Assembly (NCBI GenBank): GCA_023091665.1
Contig: JALJCQ010000013.1
Location: 3,472,001 to 3,536,000, forward strand
Direction of reading: 5' to 3'
Length of the DNA stretch: 64,000 bases
Origin: Pythium myriotylum
Lineage: Eukaryota; Oomycota; Peronosporomycetes; Pythiales; Pythiaceae
Both the position numbers and the translations under genes were made by a program. The notes beneath the pieces are model-generated. The model searched no databases and was not told where the DNA came from. It saw only the letters and a list, made by a program, of their open reading frames with translations. Positions 1-9,545 of this stretch are shown here, in pieces (the first letter of the stretch is position 1; each line of letters opens with the position of its first letter).

Positions 1-232
1 ACAACGCGTGCTTCGATTTGTGTGAAGTTGTCAGTTTGTTGCAACAACTCGGAATAGAAGAAACTGAGAAGAGGGTCGTCTTCGGTGAACCTCTCGCTCC
101 AACAACTCGTTCGACTCTTGGGGATCAAGACCTTGTAAATCGGAACATCACAACCAGCAACAGTGCAAGCGAAGTATCGTGGGTTGTTGGTGTGTTCCTC
201 GTTTTGCAGCTGCTCGAAAAGAGGCAGACTTT
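1..232 (-). CDS. 3' or internal part of an unknown protein running off the left edge
   Basis: On the minus strand an open frame of about 77 codons runs from near position 232 to the window edge without a stop. Its composition is plausible for a protein (it includes FACTVAGCD and a stretch LLSFFYSELLQQ). It has no in-frame ATG, and a stop lies just upstream near 233-235, so its 5' end would have to come from an upstream exon, with a possible acceptor AG near 232. I do not recognise the family, and it does not resemble the LRR family seen elsewhere here. A plus-strand frame at 18-482 covers the same DNA but opens with TTG and looks less protein-like. Boundary and reality are uncertain. Confidence 0.3.
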
Positions 233-234
233 CT

Positions 235-577
235 CAATTGAGTCTGACTATTTCGCAGAGCGTGTGGGGGAAGGCGTCCCGGTCGGTTTGAGAATGAGCT
301 TGCTTCTTTTTGTCGGTGCGCTCGTCTTTCTGTACCTCACGACTGGCCCGCGCGTAAAAGGACGATTAGTTGGTTATCAGCTTGCCCCTACCAGTCCCAG
401 CTTGAACGGGAGCAAGCGCTCATCACTACCTCCGCGTAACACGACTTCTGCAATTGTTTTTGTTGATGATGCAAGCGAATAGATTCTTCCCAAGACGAAA
501 TAACGAGCGATGTAACGATAAATATCAACGGCACTCCCCAAGCCGGTTGGAACGCAAATGATTTGTCGAATTCATGT
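235..577. other. Spacer with no recognised gene
   Basis: Both strands hold short open stretches. One is a minus-strand frame, upstream of the edge gene, rich in Lys, Thr and Pro that could be a further exon. Nothing can be assigned with confidence. Confidence 0.4.
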
Positions 578-2752
578 CTACATATCGAGAGAACGCTGAG
601 GTTCGATCAAGTCCCAACGATAGGTGCCGTTGGCGTTGCCGTGGTCAACGTCACACATACCCAAGCTTTCATCATCGCTTTTACACACCGGACTTCCGAA
701 TAACGAAAATGTGTGGTGAGCGAATAGGCCACGCGCTCGACGACTCCACCACATTTTAAGTTGCTCAGATAGATGAGATACTTCAGTATACTCCGCCAGA
801 ACCAACACCAACTCGGACGTGTCGCCGATAGAGTTCGGCCAGGTTTTAAGAGGGTTACCAGAAAGCTGAAGAGCAACCAAATTCATGGGGGCTAGGATGT
901 TTTCGTCGATTGACTTGAGTTTATTACTGACCAGCCGAAGTTTCCGAATATTCAGCATCGCGAAACTTGAAGGCAGACGTTCGACTTGAGTGAACTGCAA
1001 ACTGAACAAATCGAGTTTTCTTGCCCGCCACAATTCTCTAAGATTGTCCGGTAGCCTGGTGACGTTGCTTCTTGCGATGGAGAACCGCGAAAAACCTTTT
1101 GGCATGTCGTCATGTAACAGCCCGTGTGGAAAAGTTACAAAGTCGCTCGCAAACCAGTTGAAGTTGGTCAGCGACCGTAGAGTTTTCGATGTTGCGGCTG
1201 CCTCCATAGGCCACTGGATCAGCGTTGAGTTGTAGAGGTCAAGGTCGGCCAGCTCTTGAAATTCGCCAAGAATCTGTGGGATTTCCAATGCCGAGCAATG
1301 CGTAATGATGAGCTTCCTGAGCACTGATCTGTCTAGTGGGTTCAATATTGATGCGATCTCCGTGAATGATCCCACGATTCGCGCGCGATAGCAATTGATT
1401 TGCATGACCGAACATGGTGCACCAACTGCACCCCACGTGCGAAAAGATAGACGACAGACTATTCCCGGAGAACCCTCAACATACGAAGAAGCCTGAACGT
1501 GGACGCTTAGAACGAAGATGCTCCAAGCTATCATGAGTGCATGAAATCCAAAATGGGCTCGGTGCGACGCCCGCACAATCGTCGGTTTATAGAAACCATT
1601 CGTGGCGCCGCAATGCCATTGATCTAGCGAAGATGGATTGTGTGAGTCAACGATCTTCATTGATAATCGCTTCGTGGCTGCTGTCTTTTTCACTTGAGCA
1701 GAGACCCCATCACCCTGTTGATCTTTTTGAACAAGTGTTTTCGCTAAGTTCAAGCATGAAAACACTGTTGCATGTGGCATCATTGTGGCTAGGAAGTCGG
1801 GCATTGAGGTGACACAGAACTGACGAATCTCTTCTAGGGATGAGGCAAACAGGACATCGTTGTTGATGATATTGATTGGCATCGACCCGATGGCGAGGTT
1901 ATACGACGTTACGTATGGATAGACAACGCAGATAGGGATTATAGCGGCGCAGCAGAAGTCAAACGTCATATCGACCAATACGCTCAAAAACCGCCGAGCA
2001 CTTTCCTTCTGACCTCGAAGTACGAAATATACAAACGGTGTTGATACAGGATTGAGAAAGATGATCGCCACTGCGAGGTTTGTTATCCAGTCTCGACGAA
2101 CGCATCTGCTCAACTGATAAGCTTGATACGTTTGAAGTCCAACTTCAAGCGTTTCCCGGGCGACAAAACCAGAGTGGAAGTGAGCGCCGTTGACGCCAAA
2201 TATTCCTTCGACACCAAACAAACGGTTCCATGGCCTCCAAAATTTCATGGAAATGTTCTCCCAAGTATTACCAACCAGAGCTCGCCATGCTCGTCCGATT
2301 TGATTCCGAGGTTGAATCTGCTTCGTTTGTGACGACATGGTCAAACCTCGAGCTCGAATCGACTTGTGCACCATTCGGACAAGGGCAATCCAATGGACGG
2401 CTGCTAGCACTGCGTACGCCCAGCCACTGACCTTCATCATCGACAATGAGATTCCAACAATCGCGACTGTTGGATAGACTGCAGAGAGGTTGAAGAACAG
2501 ATAGAGGGCTGAAAAGATAAGCGCAAGGGTGCCATTGAAGAAATGCATTCCGACAATGAACCACCAGCAGCACGCAAATACAAATGGGGAGACCAATAAG
2601 CGGTGATGAGTCCCTCTGTGCGAGGACACGGACGCCCATACTTGAGAAAGAACTGCGAGACCAGGTGTCCTGGTCATTCGACGTCTGGTTTCGAGCTGTA
2701 CTGTAACAAACGAGGGCCAGTCGCTTTCGCGAGGCTCGTCTTGCACCTTCAT
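578..2752 (-). CDS. Polytopic membrane LRR protein, family member A
   Basis: About 724 residues from the ATG at 2752. The frame is open to a TTG at 2851, but that lacks an ATG. Seen: hydrophobic segments near residues 55-80 (CCWWFIVGMHFF) and 110-130. The family block FGVNG...ARETLEVGLQTYQAYQLS follows near 190-215, then two more membrane segments, the EIRQFCVTSMPDFLATMMPH block, and a last membrane segment near 400. The ectodomain opens with VCRLSFRTWG...CSVMQINCY, carries LRR units (for example LQLSGNPLKTWP) and ends with the cap FGSPVC. Inferred: a cell-surface protein with cytosolic N-terminus and external LRRs. No kinase or other catalytic domain is visible. A 17-base C run lies at 2865-2881, just upstream. 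It is intact, unlike several relatives in the window. Confidence 0.85.
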   Translation of the reverse strand: MKVQDEPRESDWPSFVTVQLETRRRMTRTPGLAVLSQVWASVSSHRGTHHRLLVSPFVFACCWWFIVGMHFFNGTLALIFSALYLFFNLSAVYPTVAIVGISLSMMKVSGWAYAVLAAVHWIALVRMVHKSIRARGLTMSSQTKQIQPRNQIGRAWRALVGNTWENISMKFWRPWNRLFGVEGIFGVNGAHFHSGFVARETLEVGLQTYQAYQLSRCVRRDWITNLAVAIIFLNPVSTPFVYFVLRGQKESARRFLSVLVDMTFDFCCAAIIPICVVYPYVTSYNLAIGSMPINIINNDVLFASSLEEIRQFCVTSMPDFLATMMPHATVFSCLNLAKTLVQKDQQGDGVSAQVKKTAATKRLSMKIVDSHNPSSLDQWHCGATNGFYKPTIVRASHRAHFGFHALMIAWSIFVLSVHVQASSYVEGSPGIVCRLSFRTWGAVGAPCSVMQINCYRARIVGSFTEIASILNPLDRSVLRKLIITHCSALEIPQILGEFQELADLDLYNSTLIQWPMEAAATSKTLRSLTNFNWFASDFVTFPHGLLHDDMPKGFSRFSIARSNVTRLPDNLRELWRARKLDLFSLQFTQVERLPSSFAMLNIRKLRLVSNKLKSIDENILAPMNLVALQLSGNPLKTWPNSIGDTSELVLVLAEYTEVSHLSEQLKMWWSRRARGLFAHHTFSLFGSPVCKSDDESLGMCDVDHGNANGTYRWDLIEPQRSLDM

Positions 2753-3562
2753 GTTGTCACTCTGCTCTGTAGATGAGATGCAATATCGTGGGAAAGAGTG
2801 CTGTTTAGCTTTCGTGCTCCAGTCAACGCGCTTCCCGAGAATATCGCACAATGCTATTGTTGTTCCCCCCCCCCCCCCCCCTCCTGCAATGGTCGAGGAT
2901 TTTGGCAGTGAAACTTCTGATGATCGGTGAATGTTTGATAGAGATGAGAGCGGGTCCTAATTTGGTCATTCCACGATGCTGACATAACTGGAGGTGTCTG
3001 GGGGTGGTTGATGAAAGCCACGAACTTGCGAAGCATGACGCCGTTTGGTCCGCCGTTGTGCAAATGATGCTAGATTTTACAAAAAAGACATCAAGTTCAT
3101 CTCCCGCCACCAGGCAAAAATACATTTGCACCAAAGACCCCTGTGCCTCACACTTGAACAGGTTTGCTGATCTCAAAGTATGCACATACATCGACTCAGC
3201 TCCCTACGGGGAATTCCGTGTATGAAGGACGGCTCAATTGCATCGTTGTTGAAATGCAGCGTCCCAGTCCGTCCCTACGTTTCTACCCGGAGGATCAGAT
3301 TGTACGGGATTGAAGCATGCACTTGTCCAGCATGCCTCTTTCTTCAGAAGGCTCCGTATGTGGTCAATTCATTTTCATTTTTACCAATTTCTGCGGACCT
3401 GATATCTCGTTCGACGTGGACGTGGAGGGCTATCCGTCCGATCTTGTCACAGACCAATACCCACTCGAAGTCAAGAGTCCCATTCCTCTATACCGTCACG
3501 ACGGTGATTGCATTTGATATTGATCGTTTCCGTGGCTGCAATGGTCTCTAATCCTCTTGCGT
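2753..3562. other. Intergenic, promoter side of LRR member A and 3' side of the ArfGAP gene
   Basis: Contains an uninterrupted run of 17 C (2865-2881). Short ATG-started frames at 3180-3551 (123 codons) and 3317-3517 have no recognisable domain and overlap each other, so neither is called. Nothing else seen. Confidence 0.45.
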
Positions 3563-4845
3563 CTACATGCCCGGAAGTCCGAGCCCTGCGAACGGGTCCC
3601 GAGAGCCTCCGTTGCCTAGCGGTCGCAGCGATCCTACGCCATTCTGGCCCTGCGGGGCCATGTAGTTTCCTCCCATCATCGGTCGCGGCTGCTGGGGCGC
3701 TCCGTAGCCGCCATTCATCATACCAGGCTGCGGGTTCATCCCCATGCCCATGCCGCCTTGCATCATGCCTGGGCCGCGTGGCATGCCGCCGTTCATCCCC
3801 ATGCCCATGCCCATGGCTTGTGGAGGTCCGGAGAGCGCATCGAAAGCGCTGAAGTTCTTCTGCATGGGCGCAGCCATCGGAGTTGGCGCCATGCCACCGC
3901 CGAAACCGAAGCCGGAGGCCTGCGTCGGCTGCGAGTGGCCCATCGAGCTTGCGCCAAACGGATCGAAGTTGCTCGTGGGAGCTGCCGTCATGGGAACGGA
4001 AGACGACGGGCCGAACGGATCAAACGACGCTGGCGTCGAGGCAGGCGCAGGCGTAGGAACGGAGCTCATACCGAACGGATCAAACGAAGACGCTGTGTTG
4101 GACGCTGCAGGCGGTGCAGACGTGAATGCACCAAAGCCGTCGCTGGAAGAAGCCGGCGCCGGAGCACTCGCGAAGGCGCCCCAGGCGTCCGGTGACCCTG
4201 GGTTCTTGGGCGGCGAGGCAAACGCATCAAAGCTCGGCGCGAAGGACGCCGAGGAGCTAGCGGTCGGCGAGGAGAAGTCGAGCAGGTTGGGCGCTGCCAG
4301 AGGCAATGAGATGGCACGAGCGATTCCACCGTCAGCGTTCAGCGCACAGGAATAGACCGCATCCATTTTTGCAAGCACTCACCGGCTGCCTGCGCGGTCG
4401 CCTGCGTGGCGCGGCGGCTGCTCGTTCCATTCGCTCGTCGACTGCTGCTGCTCGCCGACGGGTTCGCGGCGGCGTCGTCGTCGTAGAACGCGCGGTCGTT
4501 GTAGACCTTGTCGATGAAGCGCTTGTAGACGTCGACGTGGTCGCCTTCCTGGGGCTTTTTGAGTCGCGACTCGTCCCAGAGGCCCAGCCAGACGCGCTTG
4601 GCGACCGCGTTGCCGCCGCCGTTCTCTTCTTTGAGCGCGTCGACCTCTTCCTTGGTCCAGTTGGACATGGTCACGCTCTTGACGCGCTGGCTGAAGCTCT
4701 GGTGGGCCGACTTGCAATTGCTGCACACGAACGTCTTGAACTTTTCGCAGACATTGCCGTGGCCAAACTTGTTGAACGCGTCGCAGTTGGCGCAGCTTTT
4801 GTTGCTCTCGAGCTTCTTGAGCGCGTTGAGCTCGGCCTCGGCCAT
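3563..4845 (-). CDS. ArfGAP-domain protein of AGFG/AGD14 type, two exons
   Basis: Exon 1 is 4383-4845 and exon 2 is 3563-4293. The 89-nt intron has a GTGAGT donor and a CAG acceptor and keeps the frame, giving 397 residues. The N-terminal ArfGAP zinc finger is visible as CANC ... CSNC, followed by RVKSVTMSNWTKEEVDAL as in plant AGD14 proteins. Canonical ArfGAPs have the catalytic arginine finger five residues after the last zinc Cys. Here that position is Gln (CSNCKSAHQSFS), so GAP activity is doubtful. Exon 2 encodes a long low-complexity tail with LLDF, repeated DPFG and FGAF motifs and a Met/Gly-rich end. Such DPF and LLDF motifs typically bind clathrin adaptors and clathrin. Likely role: endocytic or vesicle-coat adaptor. 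Many overlapping GC-rich antisense frames here are shadows. Confidence 0.88.
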
Positions 4846-5364
4846 CGCAGCAAGAGAGAGAGAGGAGGAGGAGGAAGAAGAGGAGGAGGAGGGGGATCGA
4901 GTCAGCTTGGAGAGTGCCTCGCGGCAAAGCGCCGAGTAACGGACTGGAGCTCTTCATCCCCCCGAAAGAGTGCCATTGCATGGGTTTTGGGTTTGGGCCA
5001 GTGGAAGACCCGGGTTTGAAACGGGTTTCCATAGCAAATGGCTGGAAAAATAAACGGGTTAGAGCCTGTTTTGGGATGGGGGACAACTCGACCCGTTTGG
5101 AATGGAGGGATGTAAAAATGGGTACATGGGCTGTCCTTCCACACACGTACGTGGCTTGGTATCTTCCGGGAATAAGTCGCGAGAAACCCACGCAGCGAGC
5201 GACATGGGAAGCGATTGCAGAGCTGTTTCGACCTCACGGGGCAACGAGTTCAAGAGAGATGCAACATAAGAAGAAAATGGAAAGAAAGAGAAAAAAGGCA
5301 ACTTGTTATGCTCATTTGGAGCCTCGTCTCACACGTCGCAGATCGAAGTCACCCACGGGCTCAC
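4846..5364. other. Promoter and leader of the ArfGAP gene
   Basis: Positions 4850-4900 are a purine-rich AG tract on the plus strand (CT-rich leader on the coding strand) directly upstream of the ArfGAP ATG. The rest shows no gene. Frames crossing it in several phases have no domain support. Confidence 0.4.
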
Positions 5365-6282
5365 TTAGCAGTAGTAGAAGCCGCCGTACGGGAAGCCGAG
5401 GCCACAGCCACCGCCGTAAATGCCCACGCCGAACGAGTTCCACCAGCCAAGAGGGTAGCGCCAGCCAAAGCCCCAGCCGAGCCCGCCCAGCCCCCACAGC
5501 TCGCGCTGGTCGGCCTCGCCCTCGACCGGATACGCGATCTTGGTGCGGAACTCCTCCGACTCGCCCGTCTTGGTGATCGAGCCCACGGTGATGGCGGCGG
5601 CCGGCAGCACGGCGTCGGCGACCTTGGCGCCACCCGAGAGCGCCACCTGGTCATTCTGCGTCGGCGCCAAGTTGCTGCGGCTGATGGAGACCTGGTTGTC
5701 GCTCGCCGCGATGTTCTTGTTGACGACGCCCGTGGGCTGGCGCAGCAGGTCCTTCGTGCCGATGAGCACGACCACGCCGCGCGGCGTCTGCGACTGGATG
5801 GCCTGCTCCTTCTCCATCTCGCTCTTGCCGGCCGCGTCCACGAAGTCGGCGATGCGCTGCGTCAGCGCCGACGCGTCGCCCTTGGCCGCGACCACGGCCG
5901 AGGCCTTGGTCATGAGCGCCGCGTCGTTGTCGGGCGCCGACACGGCACGAAGCACGTTCTTGGTGAGCGTGGCCGTGGCCATGGCCTGCTCTTGGGCGGC
6001 TTGCGCAACGACGGCCTCGACCTTCTCGCGCATGGCGAGGCGGTCGTTCTGCGTGAAGATGATGTTGCTGCGCGCGATGAAGACGTTGTTGTCCATGGCG
6101 AGCGTGTTCTTGTTGAGCAGAGCGGTGGCGCGGTTGAGGATGTCGGCCGTCGCGATCTTGGCCTTGATGCCCGACGGCGTCGACTGCATCGATGGTGACT
6201 GCGCGCCGACAACTTGCACGTCCGCGGCCAGCGAAGTTGAGACGGCGACGGCGGCGGCAGCAGCGAAGAGAGCGGTCTTCAT
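5365..6282 (-). CDS. Secreted protein with two NKN..DN..RSN..TQND repeats and Gly/aromatic-rich tail
   Basis: 305 residues starting at the ATG at 6282. Residues 1-20 (MKTALFAAAAAVAVSTSLAA) are a clear signal peptide. Two segments, near residues 52-85 and 182-215, share the pattern NKN-x-x-A-x-DN-x-V-x-I-x-RSN-x3-TQND-x2-A, so the protein is an internal duplication. The last ~60 residues, after ADQRELWG, are rich in Gly, Trp, Tyr and Phe (GLGGLGWGFGWRYPLGWW), like structural or cell-wall proteins. No catalytic motif is seen. Function unknown; a surface or wall-associated role is an inference. Only one Cys pair region is present, near the C-terminus. Confidence 0.75.
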   Translation of the reverse strand: MKTALFAAAAAVAVSTSLAADVQVVGAQSPSMQSTPSGIKAKIATADILNRATALLNKNTLAMDNNVFIARSNIIFTQNDRLAMREKVEAVVAQAAQEQAMATATLTKNVLRAVSAPDNDAALMTKASAVVAAKGDASALTQRIADFVDAAGKSEMEKEQAIQSQTPRGVVVLIGTKDLLRQPTGVVNKNIAASDNQVSISRSNLAPTQNDQVALSGGAKVADAVLPAAAITVGSITKTGESEEFRTKIAYPVEGEADQRELWGLGGLGWGFGWRYPLGWWNSFGVGIYGGGCGLGFPYGGFYYC

Positions 6283-7857
6283 GGTGGTTGTGGTTGGTGG
6301 CTACTTGCTTTGCGGCTTGAGTCGTTGGCAGCTGATCGCTGAATGAGGAAGGTGGGGGCATCGTCGAGAGTAAGCGTCTCCGACAGTTGAGTGGAGCGAT
6401 TCCGAGAATTCCTCAGTCAGCGAGGCGAGCGCTTTTCGCCCACGTGCTTGCGAGGAAAGTTGGCCGATGGATCTTGATCCACTGAGCTGTTGGCGAGTTG
6501 TTCTTGTGCTCAAGTGAACTGCGCACAGTGTCGAGGACTCATGTGAGCGACTGGAAAACGGCGGCAGTAGACAACAGGCTCCGCGTGCCCTCAGCAAATC
6601 CCATAGCCAAGGACTCGGTGTTGAAGCGAATTTTTACACTGCAACTTCACTCATGAGAATCGGTCGATGACTCCTGGAACGGGAGCGACAGGAACGCCAA
6701 GTCGGTCGATTCGATGGTATTTAAGCTGAGCTTGGCGATGGCCGAGTTGAGAGGAACAAGGTTCCTGATTCCTCGTGCAAGGCCAACGCAATTGATCAAG
6801 TAGTGAGTTCGGACTGCGACGCTGCTGGCAAGGGCTGCGTCGAAGACACGGCCGAAGTCAGTTCGTGAGGAACTGCTGTACGAATTGGTCGGTTGTGGTT
6901 GCCGTACTTTCTCGAGCGGTGAAATTACTAGTAGTAATGGCGATGGCGTGAGTGTCCCGCGACTCCATTTTGATGGGTGCTGGATGAATCACATGCATGG
7001 ATGATGCCGTGCCGACTGGTGTAGTGGTTGAAAGACAAGACAGAATCCTCCTCGACATTAATATATTCATCCGAAGCTGGTACCACACAAGTATAAACTA
7101 GATATCAACGTGGACAAGAGGCACTTTTCTACCCCCCCGACAGGTGCTCAAGCTCTGACAGAAGTTTCCTCTGTTGAAGATGTTGAGGGTCCCGCCATCC
7201 TAGCTGAGATCGCGAATGCGAAAGTCGGGACTAGATAGATGGTGCATCTCATCAAGCAATCAAATCGCACCCAGTAAAATCTGTCGATGCGTTGAGAACT
7301 CCTCCCCAACTACAGTGTGTGGTCCTCACTTTCTTACGAAAGGAGGACTTGTCTAATGTCGCGCTTCCCCCATCTCCGTGTACCTTATCTGGTACTGTAA
7401 TAGACGCCGTGAGACAGGTCACAAGTGGCCCCCCGCTTTGGAAAGTGTAAGAGGAGCTAGCCCATACAAACAAGACTCCAAAGGTCTCCTAGCATTTTGG
7501 CCAGAGATAGCGGTCCGTCGACCATGGTACCTTCCCAGATAAAACCCCTCTCGGCTCCTCACGCTGCGATCATACTTGACACGCTCGCTTCCCTGTGTTT
7601 TGCTGGTTGTAAAGCAAGATGCACTAGTTCCTGTGAACATCACAACCAAGAGCTCCATCTGGGTGGAAGGAGCAATCAAATTCGCAACAAGAAACTATCC
7701 ACTGTATTGTCTGCATGGGTAGGGGAGCCCTGTCACACACGGAACCCTACAACGTAGAGCATCCATCCATCGTCCTTCATGGTCCTCGTCGGATTCGACA
7801 ACACTGTTCATATTCAAACTATTCTCCTTTGGTCCAATTCAGCGAGGAAGCACCAAG
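6283..7857. other. 1.6 kb intergenic region without a recognised gene
   Basis: Short minus-strand frames at 7252-7473 and 7419-7679 and a plus frame at 7497-7757 have no recognisable domain. The region lies between two divergent genes for secreted proteins (5' side of the gene at 5365-6282 and 5' side of the protease), so it should hold both promoters. No repeat was noticed. Confidence 0.4.
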
Positions 7858-8958
7858 ATGCGTCAGCCGATACTCTCGCTTGCTGCTGTTGTGCCCGCGC
7901 TGTTACCACACTCGTCGAATGCCGCGGTTGTGACTGTGCCGTTGTACAAGGCAGGCAGAGATCACGCTAACACCAATGAGCGAGGTTTGGCCGAAGGCAA
8001 AACGAAGCTGGAGACCTTCTTCGACTACGAATATTATGGTCTTGCCGAGATTGGAACCCCGCCACAGACGTTCAACTTCATGTTCGACACTGGTTCTGCT
8101 CGCATTTGGATCCCGAATCGTCGCCTTGATACTCATCGCTACTACAACCACTCGCTTTCGTCAACGTACGTCGCCGATGGCCGACAATTTGGCTTTGGCT
8201 ACGAAGAAGGTGCGCTCTCAGGCTTCTACTCGATCGATACCGTGAGATTTGGAGACTTGATCTTGAAGGATCAAGAGTTTGCGGAGATCTCAGACGCAAC
8301 TGGCTTGGGGCTCGAGTACAGCAAAGCCAAATCTGATGGATTCTTTGGTCTGGCTTTTGACGCCCTGTCGGTGGAGAAGATTCCAGGTCCCATGGAGAGG
8401 CTCATGAAGTCCGGTCAACTGGATGTGCCGCTATTCGCCATGTACCTTGGACACAATGCCACTGGTGAGCTCACATTCGGAGGTATCAATCCTGAGCGAT
8501 ACACCGGTGAGATCAATTACGTCCCCTTGATTGAACGGACCGAATGGAAAATCAGCGTGGACCGCATCAAGTTTGAGCCAGGAAACGTGGTGTCGTCACC
8601 GGTTCCAGCAATTCTGGATTCGGGTACGTCCTTCATCGAAGGACCGTTCGACGTAATCGACAAATTCGCACAGTCACTGGGTGCCAAGGTCTTACCCAAT
8701 GGAAACTTTACTTTGGGCTGTAACAGCACTGGGCCGGACGTTACGTTCACGATCGGCGACCACGAGTACACTCTGGGGCCGAAAGATTACGTTGTCGATC
8801 TGGGTGAGCCATTATGCTACCTTGGATTCTGGACAACCTCGGAATCTCTCTGGGTCCTTGGCGATATTTTCATGAGAAGTATCTACACGGTATTCGACTA
8901 TGGTTTGACGACGAACAGCTCGCGCGTGGGCCTTGCCATGGCAAAGCATTGCAATTAA
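7858..8958 (+). CDS. Secreted pepsin-type aspartic protease (family A1)
   Basis: 366 residues from the ATG at 7858, with a short hydrophobic N-terminus consistent with a signal peptide (cleavage near residue 22). The two catalytic motifs are visible: FDTGSARIWIP with Asp77, preceded by the typical IGTPPQ, and ILDSGTSFIEGP with Asp254. A flap-like segment (FGFGYEEGALSGFYS) follows the first motif. The first small disulfide loop that normally follows the DTG strand is absent: RRLDTHRYYNH has no Cys. The second-domain pair (LGCNS ... PLCYLG) is kept. NxS/T sites are present. The propeptide looks short (about 30 residues). Likely secreted or vacuolar endopeptidase; substrate unknown. Single exon. 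Confidence 0.93.
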   Translation: MRQPILSLAAVVPALLPHSSNAAVVTVPLYKAGRDHANTNERGLAEGKTKLETFFDYEYYGLAEIGTPPQTFNFMFDTGSARIWIPNRRLDTHRYYNHSLSSTYVADGRQFGFGYEEGALSGFYSIDTVRFGDLILKDQEFAEISDATGLGLEYSKAKSDGFFGLAFDALSVEKIPGPMERLMKSGQLDVPLFAMYLGHNATGELTFGGINPERYTGEINYVPLIERTEWKISVDRIKFEPGNVVSSPVPAILDSGTSFIEGPFDVIDKFAQSLGAKVLPNGNFTLGCNSTGPDVTFTIGDHEYTLGPKDYVVDLGEPLCYLGFWTTSESLWVLGDIFMRSIYTVFDYGLTTNSSRVGLAMAKHCN

Positions 8959-9545
8959 TTCTGATTCTCACAGCGCGTAAGCTTGAAGGCAGTTCGATTG
9001 GCGTGGTTTGCCTCATCCATTTGCATTTGACCAAAATATATTTTGCAAGAGCCACGTTGTGCGGCATATGTGGTTCTGGGCGAACATACTCACGTCTTTT
9101 GAGGTTTGAAGCTTGTGAAACACATAATGGTCGTCAGTCGTATGTCTTCTCACGACTGTACACAATCGATGATGAAAACTTCAATCGACGATCGACACTA
9201 CCTTAAATGTAGTGTCGACCTTCTGATCCAAATGTGCATATATCCACGAAAGATGCGCTCCCGTTTGACCACACACACACACTGACAACTTTGTCGCAGA
9301 CTGGGTGCCTTTTGGAGATATTCTTTTCACTCCTCGCTTGAGGATTCGAACCTTCCCATTTTTCCGAACAAGCACGTGGGATCTTGTCTTTGTCTCGAAT
9401 TGCGTTTGCGCGTTGGTGACAAATGGAATCGCACCGCACTTGATATCGCTGAAGCGACTAACCAGCGACATTAATAGCTTCCGCGAGCCGAATAATTTCA
9501 TGCTCTGGGCGTATCGCGATACTGCCAGACCACAGCTTCATTTGC
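8959..9545. other. Intergenic between protease and LRR member B
   Basis: Holds a short CA tract (9270-9281) and a perfect 10-bp inverted repeat (listed separately). An ATG-started frame at 9305-10057 overlaps LRR member B in another phase and is treated as a shadow. Confidence 0.4.
9192..9218. repeat. Perfect 10-bp inverted repeat (hairpin)
   Basis: TCGACACTAC at 9192-9201 and its exact reverse complement at 9209-9218 are separated by a 7-nt loop. It lies about 235 bp past the protease stop, and could be a 3' processing hairpin, an operator-like palindrome or chance. Confidence 0.6.

Noticed and set aside
18..482. 154-codon plus-strand frame with a hydrophobic segment
   Set aside because: It opens with TTG, has no domain, and the minus strand of the same DNA reads more like protein.
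3180..3551. 123-codon ATG frame between LRR gene A and the ArfGAP gene
   Set aside because: Overlaps another frame of equal quality (3317-3517) and has no recognisable features.
4306..5019. Long Arg/Val-rich plus-strand frame
   Set aside because: Antisense shadow of the GC-rich ArfGAP exon 1; no domain.
5215..6198. 327-codon plus-strand frame
   Set aside because: Antisense of the secreted repeat protein; composition (Arg, Ala, Gly, Val, Leu) is typical of GC-rich shadow frames.
9341..9354. tRNA T-loop-like sequence (GGTTCGAATCC-type on the minus strand)
   Set aside because: The flanking bases do not form a T-stem or acceptor stem, so no tRNA is called.
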